Below, piece after piece: positions 45,389 to 54,480 of a DNA stretch of 64,000 nucleotides. This DNA is from SAR86 cluster bacterium (GTDB lineage: Bacteria; Pseudomonadota; Gammaproteobacteria; Magnimaribacterales; AG-339-G14). The DNA lies in assembly GCA_023703675.1 (NCBI GenBank), contig CP097974.1, positions 395,288 to 459,287 of the forward strand. Direction: 5' to 3'. The notes beneath the pieces were generated by a model. It saw nothing but the letters and a program-made list of their open reading frames with translations, made no database searches and was not told the origin of the DNA. Each line of letters opens with the position of its first letter. Position 1 is the first letter of the stretch. Both the position numbers and the translations under genes were made by a program.

Positions 45389-46279
45389 ATGTTAATCGGT
45401 AAAAATCCATTGAACGAAGCTCCAGAATGGTTCAAAGAATACATCGAAATAGAACCACAGAACAAATCTGTTGAAGTAGAAGGTGCAAAAATTAACTTTA
45501 ATGTTTGGGGAGATACTTCTCTTCCAGGCTTAGTTTTGCTTCACGGATTCAACGCGCACAGTCTTTGGTGGGCTCATATTGCGCCAGCTTTTATAGAAGA
45601 TTACTGCGTTGTAGCTCTTGATTTTAGCGGCATGGGAGATAGTGAAAAAAGAGACTTTTACTCTCAAGAAATTTATAGTAAAGAAGTAAAAGGCGTTATC
45701 AACGAAATGGGCTGGGATTCAGCAAAATGTCTTGCACATAGCATGGGAGGAGCTGTTTCAATTTACTCCACTTCTTTGTTTCCTAATCTATTTAAGAAAC
45801 TTATTTTATTAGATTCCATCATTGTAATGCCTCCTGAAAAAGCGGCCTTGATGAGTTCAAGAAGACCTTCTTCAAGATTCGCCGTTCATTCTGAAGATTT
45901 AGAATCAGCAATTTCTAGATTTAGATTAATGCCGCCTCAACCTTGTGCCAAAGATTATGTTCTCAGATACGTAGCTAAAAATTCTTATAAAGAAACTACT
46001 GAGGGATGGGTTTTAAAATCAGATCCTTTAATTCCAAAAACTTATCAATACAATGATTTGCATGAAATGTTTATGAATGTTTCAGTAGATTTGGAACTTA
46101 TTTATGGAGGTTCCAGTCAACTTTTTACGCCGGATGTATTAGAGTACATGAAATATGTTGGAAATCTTGAAGAAAATAAAGTGCATCGCTTAAACGGCGC
46201 TATGCATCATTTATTTTTAGACATGCCTCAAGAATTTATCGAATTAACAAAAACTGTATTAACAAATGATAGCACCTAA
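45389..46279 (+). CDS. alpha/beta hydrolase
   Basis: 296 aa, no signal peptide, thus cytoplasmic. Oxyanion segment LLHGFNAHSLWW (near residue 51), nucleophile Ser in LAHSMGGAVS (near residue 116), probable acid in the LELIYGGSSQL region and catalytic His in GAMHHLFLD near the end. The substrate is unknown; esterase or C-C hydrolase possible. Overlaps the serine hydrolase gene by 14 bp, suggesting a shared function. Confidence 0.85.
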   Translation: MLIGKNPLNEAPEWFKEYIEIEPQNKSVEVEGAKINFNVWGDTSLPGLVLLHGFNAHSLWWAHIAPAFIEDYCVVALDFSGMGDSEKRDFYSQEIYSKEVKGVINEMGWDSAKCLAHSMGGAVSIYSTSLFPNLFKKLILLDSIIVMPPEKAALMSSRRPSSRFAVHSEDLESAISRFRLMPPQPCAKDYVLRYVAKNSYKETTEGWVLKSDPLIPKTYQYNDLHEMFMNVSVDLELIYGGSSQLFTPDVLEYMKYVGNLEENKVHRLNGAMHHLFLDMPQEFIELTKTVLTNDST

Positions 46280-47486
46280 AGTAGAAGGACATTGCGATCC
46301 AAAATTTTCAAAATTGGCAGATATTTTTTCCGCTTCAATAAAATCCGGGTTTGATGATGGTGGGTCTCTATGCCTTGAAATAGAAAATGAAGTGGTGGTT
46401 GACATGTGGGGCGGTTTTAAAGATCAAGAACATACTAAATCATGGGATGAAAACACTATTGCGAATGTTTTTTCTGTAACGAAAGCCATGACTGCTACTT
46501 GCGCATTGAAATTGTTGGAGGACAAAAAGATCAATTTAGGAGATAGAGTTACAAGATATTGGCCAGAATACGACTGCAAGTCAAAAGGCGATACGACTAT
46601 TAAAGATTTTTTTTCTCATCGTGCCGGCATGTTTGGGTTTCAGGAACCTTTGCCTTATGAATGTTGGGAAGATTGGGATTTGATTGTAAACCAATTAGCC
46701 AAACAAGAACCTTTTCATAAACCTGGAACCGCGCAAGGTTATCACGCAATGACTTTTGGATTTTTGCTGGGTGAAATCATTAGAAGGGTGGACGGTAGAT
46801 CTGTCGGTACTTTTTTCAAAGAAGAAATAGCAGATATTTTCGATGTTGATTTTAAGATCGGATTGCAAGAAAGTGACTTTGAGCGCTGTGCTGATTTAAT
46901 TATGCAAGAAGCTCCGATAAACGTAATAAATTTCTTCAGGAGAATACCAAGATGGCTGTTGCCAAGTCGAATAAGAATGATAGGCGATACTTTATCTAGC
47001 ACGGAATATAGAAAAGCTTTTATCGAGATTCTTCGCACCGAAGATCAAAAAGTGCAAAACGTTACCGCGTTCCCAAATACACCCCAATGGCGAAAAGCGG
47101 AAATCCCTGCAGCCAATGGACACGGTACAGCAAGAGGGGTGGCAAAATTTTTCAGCATCTTGTCGAATGGAGGCTCTCGTGATGGAAAAAGTTTACTTAA
47201 ACAAGAGACGATTGATCTTGCAACTACGGAGTTTTCTACTGGACCTGATAAGGTATTGTTCCAAGGACCCTATAAGTTTGGTTTGGGATATATGTTGGAT
47301 GCACCGCTGTCACCAATCGGATTGGAAAATACCATGTTTGGCCACACAGGAATCGGTGGAGCAGCAGGATTTGGAGACAAAGTTAATAAAATCGGATTTG
47401 CCTTTGTAAATAACAGGCAACATGGAATTGGTAAACTTTACAAAACAGCCAATAATCTAACTAAAAGTCTTTATAAAAGCCTTTAA
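46266..47486 (+). CDS. serine hydrolase, class-C beta-lactamase/esterase family
   Basis: 406 aa, no signal peptide. SxxK motif in SVTKAMTA (near residue 75), the second tyrosine motif as GYHAMTFGF, and HTGIGGAAGFGD in place of the KTG box, typical for EstB-like esterases and not true beta-lactamases. DMWGGFKDQE near residue 50 and GHGTARGVAKFFSIL are subfamily blocks. Coupled to the preceding hydrolase (14 bp overlap). Confidence 0.88.
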   Translation: MIAPKVEGHCDPKFSKLADIFSASIKSGFDDGGSLCLEIENEVVVDMWGGFKDQEHTKSWDENTIANVFSVTKAMTATCALKLLEDKKINLGDRVTRYWPEYDCKSKGDTTIKDFFSHRAGMFGFQEPLPYECWEDWDLIVNQLAKQEPFHKPGTAQGYHAMTFGFLLGEIIRRVDGRSVGTFFKEEIADIFDVDFKIGLQESDFERCADLIMQEAPINVINFFRRIPRWLLPSRIRMIGDTLSSTEYRKAFIEILRTEDQKVQNVTAFPNTPQWRKAEIPAANGHGTARGVAKFFSILSNGGSRDGKSLLKQETIDLATTEFSTGPDKVLFQGPYKFGLGYMLDAPLSPIGLENTMFGHTGIGGAAGFGDKVNKIGFAFVNNRQHGIGKLYKTANNLTKSLYKSL

Positions 47487-47494
47487 TTCTAAAA

Positions 47495-48247
47495 ATGATT
47501 TCAGACCCGTATTTTTACGTTGTTGCGGTTTTATCAGTTTTTTTTCATGGGATGGGGAAAGCTGGTTTTGGGCTAGGTTTGCCTATTCTTGCTATTCCTT
47601 TAATGAGTTTGTTTATTCCGCCATTGCAAGCATTAGCAATTCTAGTCATTCCTTTGATTTTTATGGATCTGGTGACCATAAGAAGATTCTGGCGTTTATG
47701 GGACATAAATTTAGTTAAATCAATTATTCCTTTAACTTTAGTTGGGGTAATTATTGGAACTATTACTTATAGTTTTTTATCTGATAATTCTATAAGAATT
47801 ATTTTAGGCGTTATCGCTTGCTCTTTTGGGGCAGAATATTTTATTAACAGTGGAAAAGAAAACAGTGCTTCTACAAAAGTATCTGGGTCAATTTGGTCGA
47901 CTTTAGCGGGATTTACTAGCTTTACGATTCATGCGGGTGGATTACCTTTAAGTTTTTACTTGTTACCGATGAAGTTGGATCGAAGAAGATTTGTTGCAAC
48001 ATTAGCAATTGTTTTTCTATCTTTAAATCTTTTTAAAATGGTTCCATATGCTTATCTAGGTCAGATAAATTTTGACAATCTAATCACTTCATTACTTTTG
48101 TTGCCACTTGCTCCGCTTGGAGTATATTTAGGCGCTTATCTTACGGAAAGGGTCGGTCAAGAAATTTTTTATTCTATTACTCATTTTTGTTTAATTTTAA
48201 CCGGTACAAAATTAATTTATGATGGTTTAACTTTAGGAACTGTATGA
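47495..48247 (+). CDS. TauE/SafE family membrane permease
   Basis: 250 aa with about eight helices. GMGKAGFGLGLPILAIPLMS near the start and the equivalent second-half segment TSFTIHAGGLPLSFYLLP mark the TauE/SafE (DUF81) anion-exporter family, some members of which move sulfite or sulfoacetate. The substrate here is unknown. Starts 8 bp after the serine hydrolase and is followed by pdxJ after one base. Confidence 0.88.
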   Translation: MISDPYFYVVAVLSVFFHGMGKAGFGLGLPILAIPLMSLFIPPLQALAILVIPLIFMDLVTIRRFWRLWDINLVKSIIPLTLVGVIIGTITYSFLSDNSIRIILGVIACSFGAEYFINSGKENSASTKVSGSIWSTLAGFTSFTIHAGGLPLSFYLLPMKLDRRRFVATLAIVFLSLNLFKMVPYAYLGQINFDNLITSLLLLPLAPLGVYLGAYLTERVGQEIFYSITHFCLILTGTKLIYDGLTLGTV

Positions 48248-48248
48248 A

Positions 48249-48989
48249 ATGACAAACTTAAGTGTAAACGTAAATAAAATAGCGCTTTTGAGAAACTCTA
48301 GGTTGGGTAATAATCCGTCGCCAATTGAATTTGCAAGAAAATGTTTGGAAGGCGGGGCACAAGGGATCACAGTCCATCCAAGATCTGACTTAAGACATAT
48401 TAGACCAGACGATCTTCCAGGATTAGCTAAATTGACTGCCCAGTTTCAAACCGAATTAAATATCGAGGGTAATCCTTTAGAAAACAAAAACAATAATTAT
48501 CCAGGATTTAATAATCTTGTTTTGCTAAACAATCCAGATCAAGTTACTTTAGTTCCTGATCATTCTGAACAACTCACCTCAGATCATGGCTGGGACCTAA
48601 CTAAACTTAAATCCGTGGTCATGGAAAATTTTGAAATTTTCAGAGAAAAAAATATCAGAACCAGTATTTTTTTGGATCCGGACATACAACAATTAGAAAT
48701 TGCAAAATCAATGAGTATAGATCGAGTAGAGCTTTACACAGGCCCTTTTGCTGAAGCTTTTAAAAGCGCAGATAATAAAGAGCTTAAAAAATATCAGGAA
48801 GCTATTCTTTTCGCAAACGACATAGATCTTAGCTTAAATGCTGGTCATGATTTGAGTTTAACCAACCTGTCGTGTCTGTTAGATTATGGAAAAATTGAAG
48901 AAGTATCTATTGGCCATGCTTTGGTAGTTGAAAGCTTAGAATTTGGAGTTTCAGAGACTGTAAATAAATATCTTAAAATATTACAATAA
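48249..48989 (+). CDS. pdxJ: pyridoxine 5'-phosphate synthase
   Basis: Condenses 1-deoxyxylulose 5-phosphate with aminoacetone phosphate in vitamin B6 synthesis. 246 aa TIM barrel. Conserved LSVNVNKIALLRNSR start, GITVHPRSDLRHI (near residue 37) and the LNAGHDLSLTNL/SIGHALV segment near the C-terminus. The N-terminal VNKIALLRNSR (usually VDHVATLRQAR) is somewhat divergent. Confidence 0.93.
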   Translation: MTNLSVNVNKIALLRNSRLGNNPSPIEFARKCLEGGAQGITVHPRSDLRHIRPDDLPGLAKLTAQFQTELNIEGNPLENKNNNYPGFNNLVLLNNPDQVTLVPDHSEQLTSDHGWDLTKLKSVVMENFEIFREKNIRTSIFLDPDIQQLEIAKSMSIDRVELYTGPFAEAFKSADNKELKKYQEAILFANDIDLSLNAGHDLSLTNLSCLLDYGKIEEVSIGHALVVESLEFGVSETVNKYLKILQ

Positions 48990-48993
48990 TATT

Positions 48994-49308
48994 ATGAGTA
49001 TTGAAGAAAACATAAGAAAACAGATAGAAGATAATAAAATCTTGTTGTACATGAAAGGATCACCAGACAAACCACAGTGTGGTTTTTCTCAAAGGGCTAC
49101 GCAAATTCTCATGGCGTGTGGTAAAGAATTTTCTTTCGTCGACATTCTGTCTAATCAAGATATTCGAGAAACTCTGCCATCGGTCTCAAATTGGCCTACT
49201 TTTCCGCAACTCTATATTGAAGGAGAGTTGATAGGCGGTAGCGACATTATGATGGATATGTATCAAAGTGGAGAACTCAAAAAAATTATCGACGAAGTAG
49301 AAATATAA
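48994..49308 (+). CDS. grxD: monothiol glutaredoxin (Grx4/GrxD)
   Basis: 104 aa. The active site is CGFS (KGSPDKPQCGFSQRA, near residue 28), followed by WPTFPQLYIEGELIGGSDI. CGFS glutaredoxins bind and carry 2Fe-2S clusters with glutathione. Four bases after pdxJ; the next gene, argG, is separated by 92 bp with its own promoter. Confidence 0.95.
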   Translation: MSIEENIRKQIEDNKILLYMKGSPDKPQCGFSQRATQILMACGKEFSFVDILSNQDIRETLPSVSNWPTFPQLYIEGELIGGSDIMMDMYQSGELKKIIDEVEI

Positions 49309-49400
49309 AAATACTTTTTTTTCGAGAACTTCAAACATCAAAAGCAGTCTTATAATTTATATCTTGAGCTCATAATTCTCATGATATTATTCTCTCGATT

Positions 49401-50585
49401 ATGTCGCAAAAGAAAGTTGTATTAGCCTACTCAGGAGGACTGGATACCTCTGTTATTCTCAAATGGTTGCAGGAAGAAAAAAATCTTGATGTAGTGACTT
49501 ATACAGCAGATATGGGTCAGGGAGACATACCTGATGATTTAGAAGAGAAAGCCAAGAGTTTTGGAGCTTCTAAAGTTATTATTGATGATTTATCAGAAGA
49601 ATTCGTATCAGACTATGTATATCCAATGTTTCGATGCAACACTCTTTATGAAGGTGAATATTTACTTGGAACTGCGATCGCTAGACCACTAATAGCAAAA
49701 CAATTGGTAAGAATTGCTGAATCCGAAAACACAAATATAATTTCTCACGGAGCTACGGGTAAAGGCAATGATCAAATAAGGTTTGAAATTGGCGCACATG
49801 CTTTGAACTCTGACATTCAAGTTATAGCTCCCTGGCGCGAATGGAATATGTCCTCTCGAACAGATTTGATGAATTATTGTAAGGAACATCAAATCCCTAT
49901 GCCTGCCAGCAAAGCTGAGGAGCCACCTTTTTCGATGGATGAAAATCTATTGCACATTTCCTACGAAGGAGGAGTTCTGGAAGATTTATCAACTCCACCT
50001 CCTGAAGATATGTGGTTAAAAGTTAAATCCATTGAAGACGCAAAAGATGAAGCTGAAGAAATAAAAATTACTTTTGAAAATGGCGATCCTACAGCTGTCG
50101 ACGATGAAAGTCTAAGTGCAGCTGAAATATTAAAAAAATTGAACTTACTTGGCGGAAATCATGGAATTGGTAGAATTGATATTGTGGAATCTCGAGCAAC
50201 TGGAATGAAATCTAGAGGCTGTTATGAAACGCCTGGCGGAACTATCTTATTAAAGGCTCGAAGAGCCATGGAATCTTTATGTCTTTCCAGAGACGAAATA
50301 GTTAAAAAGGATAGTCTGATGCCATCTTATGCAAAACTTATTTATGATGGGCTTTGGTGGAGCAATGATAGGGTTAGTTTGCAAAAACAGATCGATAATT
50401 TTGCAACAAAGGTATCGGGCTCGGTAGTGATTAAACTCCTAAAAGGGAATGTAATTTCTTTGGGCAAAGAAAGTAAGAACTCTCTTTATGATGAAAATAA
50501 AGCTAGTTTTGAAGAAAGCGGAGGATTCTCAAATCAAGACATGGAAGACTATATAAAAGAGAATATTCTAAAATTTGATAGATAA
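49401..50585 (+). CDS. argG: argininosuccinate synthase
   Basis: ATP-dependent joining of citrulline and aspartate in arginine synthesis. 394 aa of the usual (non-E. coli) length. N-terminal P-loop LAYSGGLDTSVIL (residues 8-20), GATGKGNDQIRFE (near residue 115), and EAPPFSMDENLLH-type EEPPFSMDENLLH. Convergent with fabD, one base between stops. The 92 bp upstream shows AT-rich promoter-like sequence but no clear operator. Confidence 0.96.
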   Translation: MSQKKVVLAYSGGLDTSVILKWLQEEKNLDVVTYTADMGQGDIPDDLEEKAKSFGASKVIIDDLSEEFVSDYVYPMFRCNTLYEGEYLLGTAIARPLIAKQLVRIAESENTNIISHGATGKGNDQIRFEIGAHALNSDIQVIAPWREWNMSSRTDLMNYCKEHQIPMPASKAEEPPFSMDENLLHISYEGGVLEDLSTPPPEDMWLKVKSIEDAKDEAEEIKITFENGDPTAVDDESLSAAEILKKLNLLGGNHGIGRIDIVESRATGMKSRGCYETPGGTILLKARRAMESLCLSRDEIVKKDSLMPSYAKLIYDGLWWSNDRVSLQKQIDNFATKVSGSVVIKLLKGNVISLGKESKNSLYDENKASFEESGGFSNQDMEDYIKENILKFDR

Positions 50586-50586
50586 A

Positions 50587-51483
50587 TCAAACATCCAATA
50601 AGCTAGTTTTTTCAATATCCTTAATCTTTCTGGCCATGTTGATGATGGTTTTACCAGGACCTGAATCAAATACGTGTTGAACGTTATTTTCCAGCAAATA
50701 AGTCAGAGTTTCTCTCCATCTGACAGTACTAGTGAGTTGGTTTATCAAAGAACTTTTGATTACAGAAACATCATTAGTTGGCTTTGCTAGTACATTGGGA
50801 ATGACAGGGATTTTAGGTTCTTTAAATTCAATTTTGTTAAGCAATTTCCCTAGTTCTTTTTGAGCGTCTTCAAGCAAATAACAATGGGAAGGAACAGACA
50901 TTTGAACCTTTTGAGTTTTCACTCTTTTAAAATCATTTTTTGAAATGTAATCTTTACAAGCTTCTATCGCTGAATTTTTACCCGCTAAGACAGACACACC
51001 ATTCGCATTGTCTGTAGAGAAATTAATTTCCTCATCCGAGGAGTTAATGATTTCAATCATTTTATAAACTTCTTTTAAGTCCATATTCAATACAACTAAC
51101 ATCCCTGCAGTGCCTTCTGGCACAGCGTTTTGCATTAGCTTGCCTCTATAATTTACAAGTCTTAAAGCATCTGAAAATTCAAGACAATCTGCGTACACCA
51201 ACGCAGAATATTCTCCCAAAGACAACCCAGCCGTATAGTCTATTTTGTTATTAATTTTTTTCGACTTCGTAATTGCTATGCTCGCGGCAAGAATTGCTGG
51301 TTGAGCAAATTCTGTTAAATTTAATTTTTCTTCTGGACCACTCGTAATTAATTCAACTAAATCAAAATCCAAGTCATCAGCCGCGGATTTTATAAAATCT
51401 TTAGTTCCATCTTCGATATCAAATATTTCGCTGAGCATGCCAACTTTTTGTACACCTTGACCAGGAAATAAGAGGGCTTTCAT
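50587..51483 (-). CDS. fabD: malonyl-CoA:ACP transacylase
   Basis: Loads malonyl groups on acyl carrier protein for fatty-acid synthesis. 298 aa. FPGQGVQKVGM at the start, nucleophile Ser in GLSLGEYSAL (near residue 88; usual GHSLGEYSAL has His where Leu is here) and VPSHC with the catalytic His (near residue 200). Its ATG lies at one edge of the 355-bp tandem duplication and overlaps the TGA of the duplicated monooxygenase fragment (ATGA), as it does the original gene copy. Isolated from the usual fab cluster. Confidence 0.93.
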   Translation of the reverse strand: MKALLFPGQGVQKVGMLSEIFDIEDGTKDFIKSAADDLDFDLVELITSGPEEKLNLTEFAQPAILAASIAITKSKKINNKIDYTAGLSLGEYSALVYADCLEFSDALRLVNYRGKLMQNAVPEGTAGMLVVLNMDLKEVYKMIEIINSSDEEINFSTDNANGVSVLAGKNSAIEACKDYISKNDFKRVKTQKVQMSVPSHCYLLEDAQKELGKLLNKIEFKEPKIPVIPNVLAKPTNDVSVIKSSLINQLTSTVRWRETLTYLLENNVQHVFDSGPGKTIINMARKIKDIEKTSLLDV

Positions 51484-52184
51484 ATTTTTAAAGAAAAAGT
51501 TTTCTCTAGTTCTTCAATTATATTAGAGGTTTCTTGCATCGATTTAATCCCTCCGTAAACGTATCTATCAGGTCTAATCAAGATTAATTCATAGATATCA
51601 AAGATTTTCGCCATTCTTTTTTCTTCATCATCTTTGTCTTCGATTTTTATAATTTGAATTTCTAAACTAGTCACTATTTTCTGAGCTTTTTCACTTAATT
51701 CAGGGATTTCATTTTTGGTTAAAATACAAAACTTTGAACCCACAATTCGATCAGATAAAGTTTTTTTACCTTCTCTATAAAGCAATGGTTGAGGGCAAGG
51801 ATAACCAGAGATATCATCTGAAGCATCTTGGCTTTCATATTTTTAAAGAAAAAGTTTTCTCTAGTTCTTCAATTATATTAGAGGTTTCTTGCATCGATTT
51901 AATCCCTCCGTAAACGTATCTATCAGGTCTAATCAAGATTAATTCATAGATATCAAAGATTTTCGCCATTCTTTTTTCTTCATCATCTTTGTCTTCGATT
52001 TTTATAATTTGAATTTCTAAACTAGTCACTATTTTCTGAGCTTTTTCACTTAATTCAGGGATTTCATTTTTGGTTAAAATACAAAACTTTGAACCCACAA
52101 TTCGATCAGATAAAGTTTTTTTACCTTCTCTATAAAGCAATGGTTGAGGGCAAGGATAACCAGAGATATCATCTGAAGCATCTT
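51475..52184. repeat. perfect 355-bp tandem direct duplication
   Basis: 51475-51829 is repeated as 51830-52184. By line-by-line reading I saw no differences. The unit includes the first bases of fabD (GGCTTTCAT on the plus strand) and the last about 350 bp of the flavin monooxygenase gene. 355 is not divisible by three, but fabD and the full-length monooxygenase both remain intact. Either a very recent duplication or an assembly artefact. Confidence 0.97.
51480..51829 (-). pseudogene. duplicated 3' fragment of the flavin monooxygenase
   Basis: The copy of the monooxygenase C-terminus produced by the tandem duplication. Reading from 51785 it would give 101 residues identical to the end of the neighbouring 497 aa protein, with no ribosome site, no cofactor motif and an artificial start. 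Considered non-functional. Confidence 0.85.
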
Positions 52185-53328
52185 TATAAAGACCCGAAGG
52201 TAGGTGAGGAAATTTCACTCCGTAACCATCTCCTTCATCTGGGATAAACTCTTTCCCTTCTTGTTGAGCACATAACCCTTCAATAATCTTACCTATTGAA
52301 ACAGATTGAGCCACTGTCCATTTTGCGTGCGGATATCTCTCTTCTTGGTAAGTGTCTAGGATAGATTCTTTTGCTGTTCCAGATAAAATTAAATCCAATT
52401 TCCAAAATAAATTCATAGCGTCTCTAATGCCTGTTCCCATCCCTGCACCCATGAACGGAGGCATTTGATGTGCTGCATCGCCAGCAATTAAGCATCTTCC
52501 CACTCTCCAATCTTTAGCTAATGCGGCATGGAACTGATAAACGTCAGCTCGCTCCAGTTCAGCATTTTCTGGATTCACCCAGGGAGATAATAATTCCCAA
52601 ACTTTTTCGTCCTTTTCAAGTTCCTCTTTTGTTTCACCCGGCATTAACTTAAATTCAAACCTTCTATGACCTCTTCGACCAGGTACATACGTAGCAGGCC
52701 TACTAGGATTACAAATTTGTTTGGCATGATGTTTTGGGATGTCGGTAGTTTTTGTTAAGTGCGCGTCAGCAACTAACCAATCTTGATCATAACCTAAGTC
52801 ATCTCTTTCAATTTTTAAAATTTTTCTGACACTACTACTTGCTCCATCACATCCAATTAAATATTTTGCTTCAAATTCTAATGACGTACTTTCTTTTTTA
52901 CATTTAATAAAAACTTTATCTTTTTCACTAGAGAAACCTTCGAGCACCGTAGATTCATGAATAGTTATGTTTTCTTTAGATTCAACGGAAGTTCTAATAA
53001 TTGTTTCTAGCTCAGGTTGATAAAATAGCAATTGGGCTGGCCAACCCATTGCGCCTACTTCCAAAGGCTGATCTTGAGTGATAATTTCGTTTAATTCAGC
53101 ATCAGTAAAAGAAACCTTATCAATATAACCAGTATTTTTTACGACTTCATCTGCAAAACCTAGAAGATCAAAGACCCTGCATTGCTCTCCATCGGTGTTA
53201 ATGGCTCTAGCAGTTGGACTAGTTCCTTCGTTTTCATCAATTATGAGAACTTTATATCCTTTAGTGGCTATAAGATTAGCCATTACAGATCCCACTGGAC
53301 CATAGCCAATTACCGCAACATCAAACAT
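51835..53328 (-). CDS. FAD-dependent aromatic-ring monooxygenase (MhpA/PheA-like)
   Basis: 497 aa flavoprotein hydroxylase. GYGPVGSVMANL (residues 8-19) is the FAD dinucleotide fold, IGCDGASSSVRK (near residue 158) the DG motif, and GRCLIAGDAAHQMPPFMGAGM (near residue 275) the GD motif of group A hydroxylases. Family members add oxygen to phenolic rings using NAD(P)H. Divergent, across 132 bp, from a ring-cleavage-type dioxygenase, which suggests an aromatic or polyketide-like degradation pair. Its stop lies within the second copy of the 355-bp repeat. Confidence 0.9.
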   Translation of the reverse strand: MFDVAVIGYGPVGSVMANLIATKGYKVLIIDENEGTSPTARAINTDGEQCRVFDLLGFADEVVKNTGYIDKVSFTDAELNEIITQDQPLEVGAMGWPAQLLFYQPELETIIRTSVESKENITIHESTVLEGFSSEKDKVFIKCKKESTSLEFEAKYLIGCDGASSSVRKILKIERDDLGYDQDWLVADAHLTKTTDIPKHHAKQICNPSRPATYVPGRRGHRRFEFKLMPGETKEELEKDEKVWELLSPWVNPENAELERADVYQFHAALAKDWRVGRCLIAGDAAHQMPPFMGAGMGTGIRDAMNLFWKLDLILSGTAKESILDTYQEERYPHAKWTVAQSVSIGKIIEGLCAQQEGKEFIPDEGDGYGVKFPHLPSGLYKDASDDISGYPCPQPLLYREGKKTLSDRIVGSKFCILTKNEIPELSEKAQKIVTSLEIQIIKIEDKDDEEKRMAKIFDIYELILIRPDRYVYGGIKSMQETSNIIEELEKTFSLKI

Positions 53329-53460
53329 AAGTTTTGATTGTAACTTATTTTAATCTTAAGATTTATTGAAAATCTAGATCAAATATACTTACTTTTTGTC
53401 GGCTTAATTCTCTTGATTAACCATCCAAGACTGATTAAGATTTTTGCACTAGGAGGTTTT

Positions 53461-54480
53461 ATGGATCCAATAATTAAAGCAGTAGATGTTCAATATTGTA
53501 CTTTGCAATGTCCAGACTTAGATGTTCAAGAACAGTTTTTAATTCATTTCGGAATGCACACTGTAGAGAAAACAGACAACATGCTGTTGATGAGAGGCGA
53601 AGGCCCTCAACCATTTATTGAAAAATGTATTAAAGGTGAAAAGAAATTCTTATCGGCGTCTTTTCTAGCAGCGTCAATGGACGATTTGCACAAATTAAGT
53701 GAATCAGAAAGTTTCTCTAAAGTTGAAGAACTCACCACTCCTGGAGGCGGTTTTGTAACTAGAGCGATGGATCCTGATGGAATTGGCGTTGAAGTAGTTT
53801 ATGGCATAGAAAATAGACCTGATTATGATGAGGTTGCCCCTTATCCAACCAACGAAGGCACGAACGTTAATAGAGTTAATCAAATCAAGAGATATCCTAA
53901 AGGCTCTTACCCAAAGATAATTAGATTTGCTCATTATGGTATTAATTCAAATAACATTTCTGCAGCATTAGAATGGTATAACAATCACCTTGGGATAATT
54001 CCAAGCGATAAATTATGGTTTGGAGATTCCGGAGACTCAAACACTCCACTAATGGGTTGTTTCGCACGTTTGGATAGAGGATCAACTCCAGCTGATCACC
54101 ATTCCATATTTTGGCTTGACGCTAATAAGCAATCAGAAGGAATACCTGGTTTAAATCATGTTTCTTTTGAGATGTTAAATATTGATGATGTTTTCATGGG
54201 ACATGAAATTCTTCAGCAAAAAAAAGATGAGTTTGATTATGAGCTTGAATGGGGCGTAGGCCGACATTATCAAGGCAGCCAAATTTTTGATTATTGGAGA
54301 AGTCCTTTTAAGCAAACTCACGAACATCAAACAGATGGTGATTTGTTAGACAATACGATTTCTTGTAACGATATTAATATGATTGAAAATACAGGAGGAA
54401 TGCCAGGTGACGATCCTGGTCCATCTCAATGGGGGCCACCAATAAACTTAGGTACTTTTGGAGACAAAAGAGGAATCTAG
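53461..54480 (+). CDS. VOC-family extradiol ring-cleavage dioxygenase-like protein
   Basis: 339 aa from the ATG at 53461, chosen because AGGAGG stands 4 nt before it; the longer frame to 53413 would contain that site inside the coding part. Two VOC modules; the second has the Fe(II) ligand pattern: His in FAHYGINSNN, His in LNHVSFEM and Glu in QTHEHQTDGDL, as in catechol 2,3-dioxygenase-type enzymes. Paired divergently with a ring hydroxylase and followed directly by an SDR. The substrate is unknown. Confidence 0.83.
   Translation: MDPIIKAVDVQYCTLQCPDLDVQEQFLIHFGMHTVEKTDNMLLMRGEGPQPFIEKCIKGEKKFLSASFLAASMDDLHKLSESESFSKVEELTTPGGGFVTRAMDPDGIGVEVVYGIENRPDYDEVAPYPTNEGTNVNRVNQIKRYPKGSYPKIIRFAHYGINSNNISAALEWYNNHLGIIPSDKLWFGDSGDSNTPLMGCFARLDRGSTPADHHSIFWLDANKQSEGIPGLNHVSFEMLNIDDVFMGHEILQQKKDEFDYELEWGVGRHYQGSQIFDYWRSPFKQTHEHQTDGDLLDNTISCNDINMIENTGGMPGDDPGPSQWGPPINLGTFGDKRGI

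Noticed and set aside
51480-51785. 101 aa reading frame as an independent gene
   Set aside because: It is an exact copy of the C-terminus of the adjacent monooxygenase created by the tandem duplication, with no start signal.
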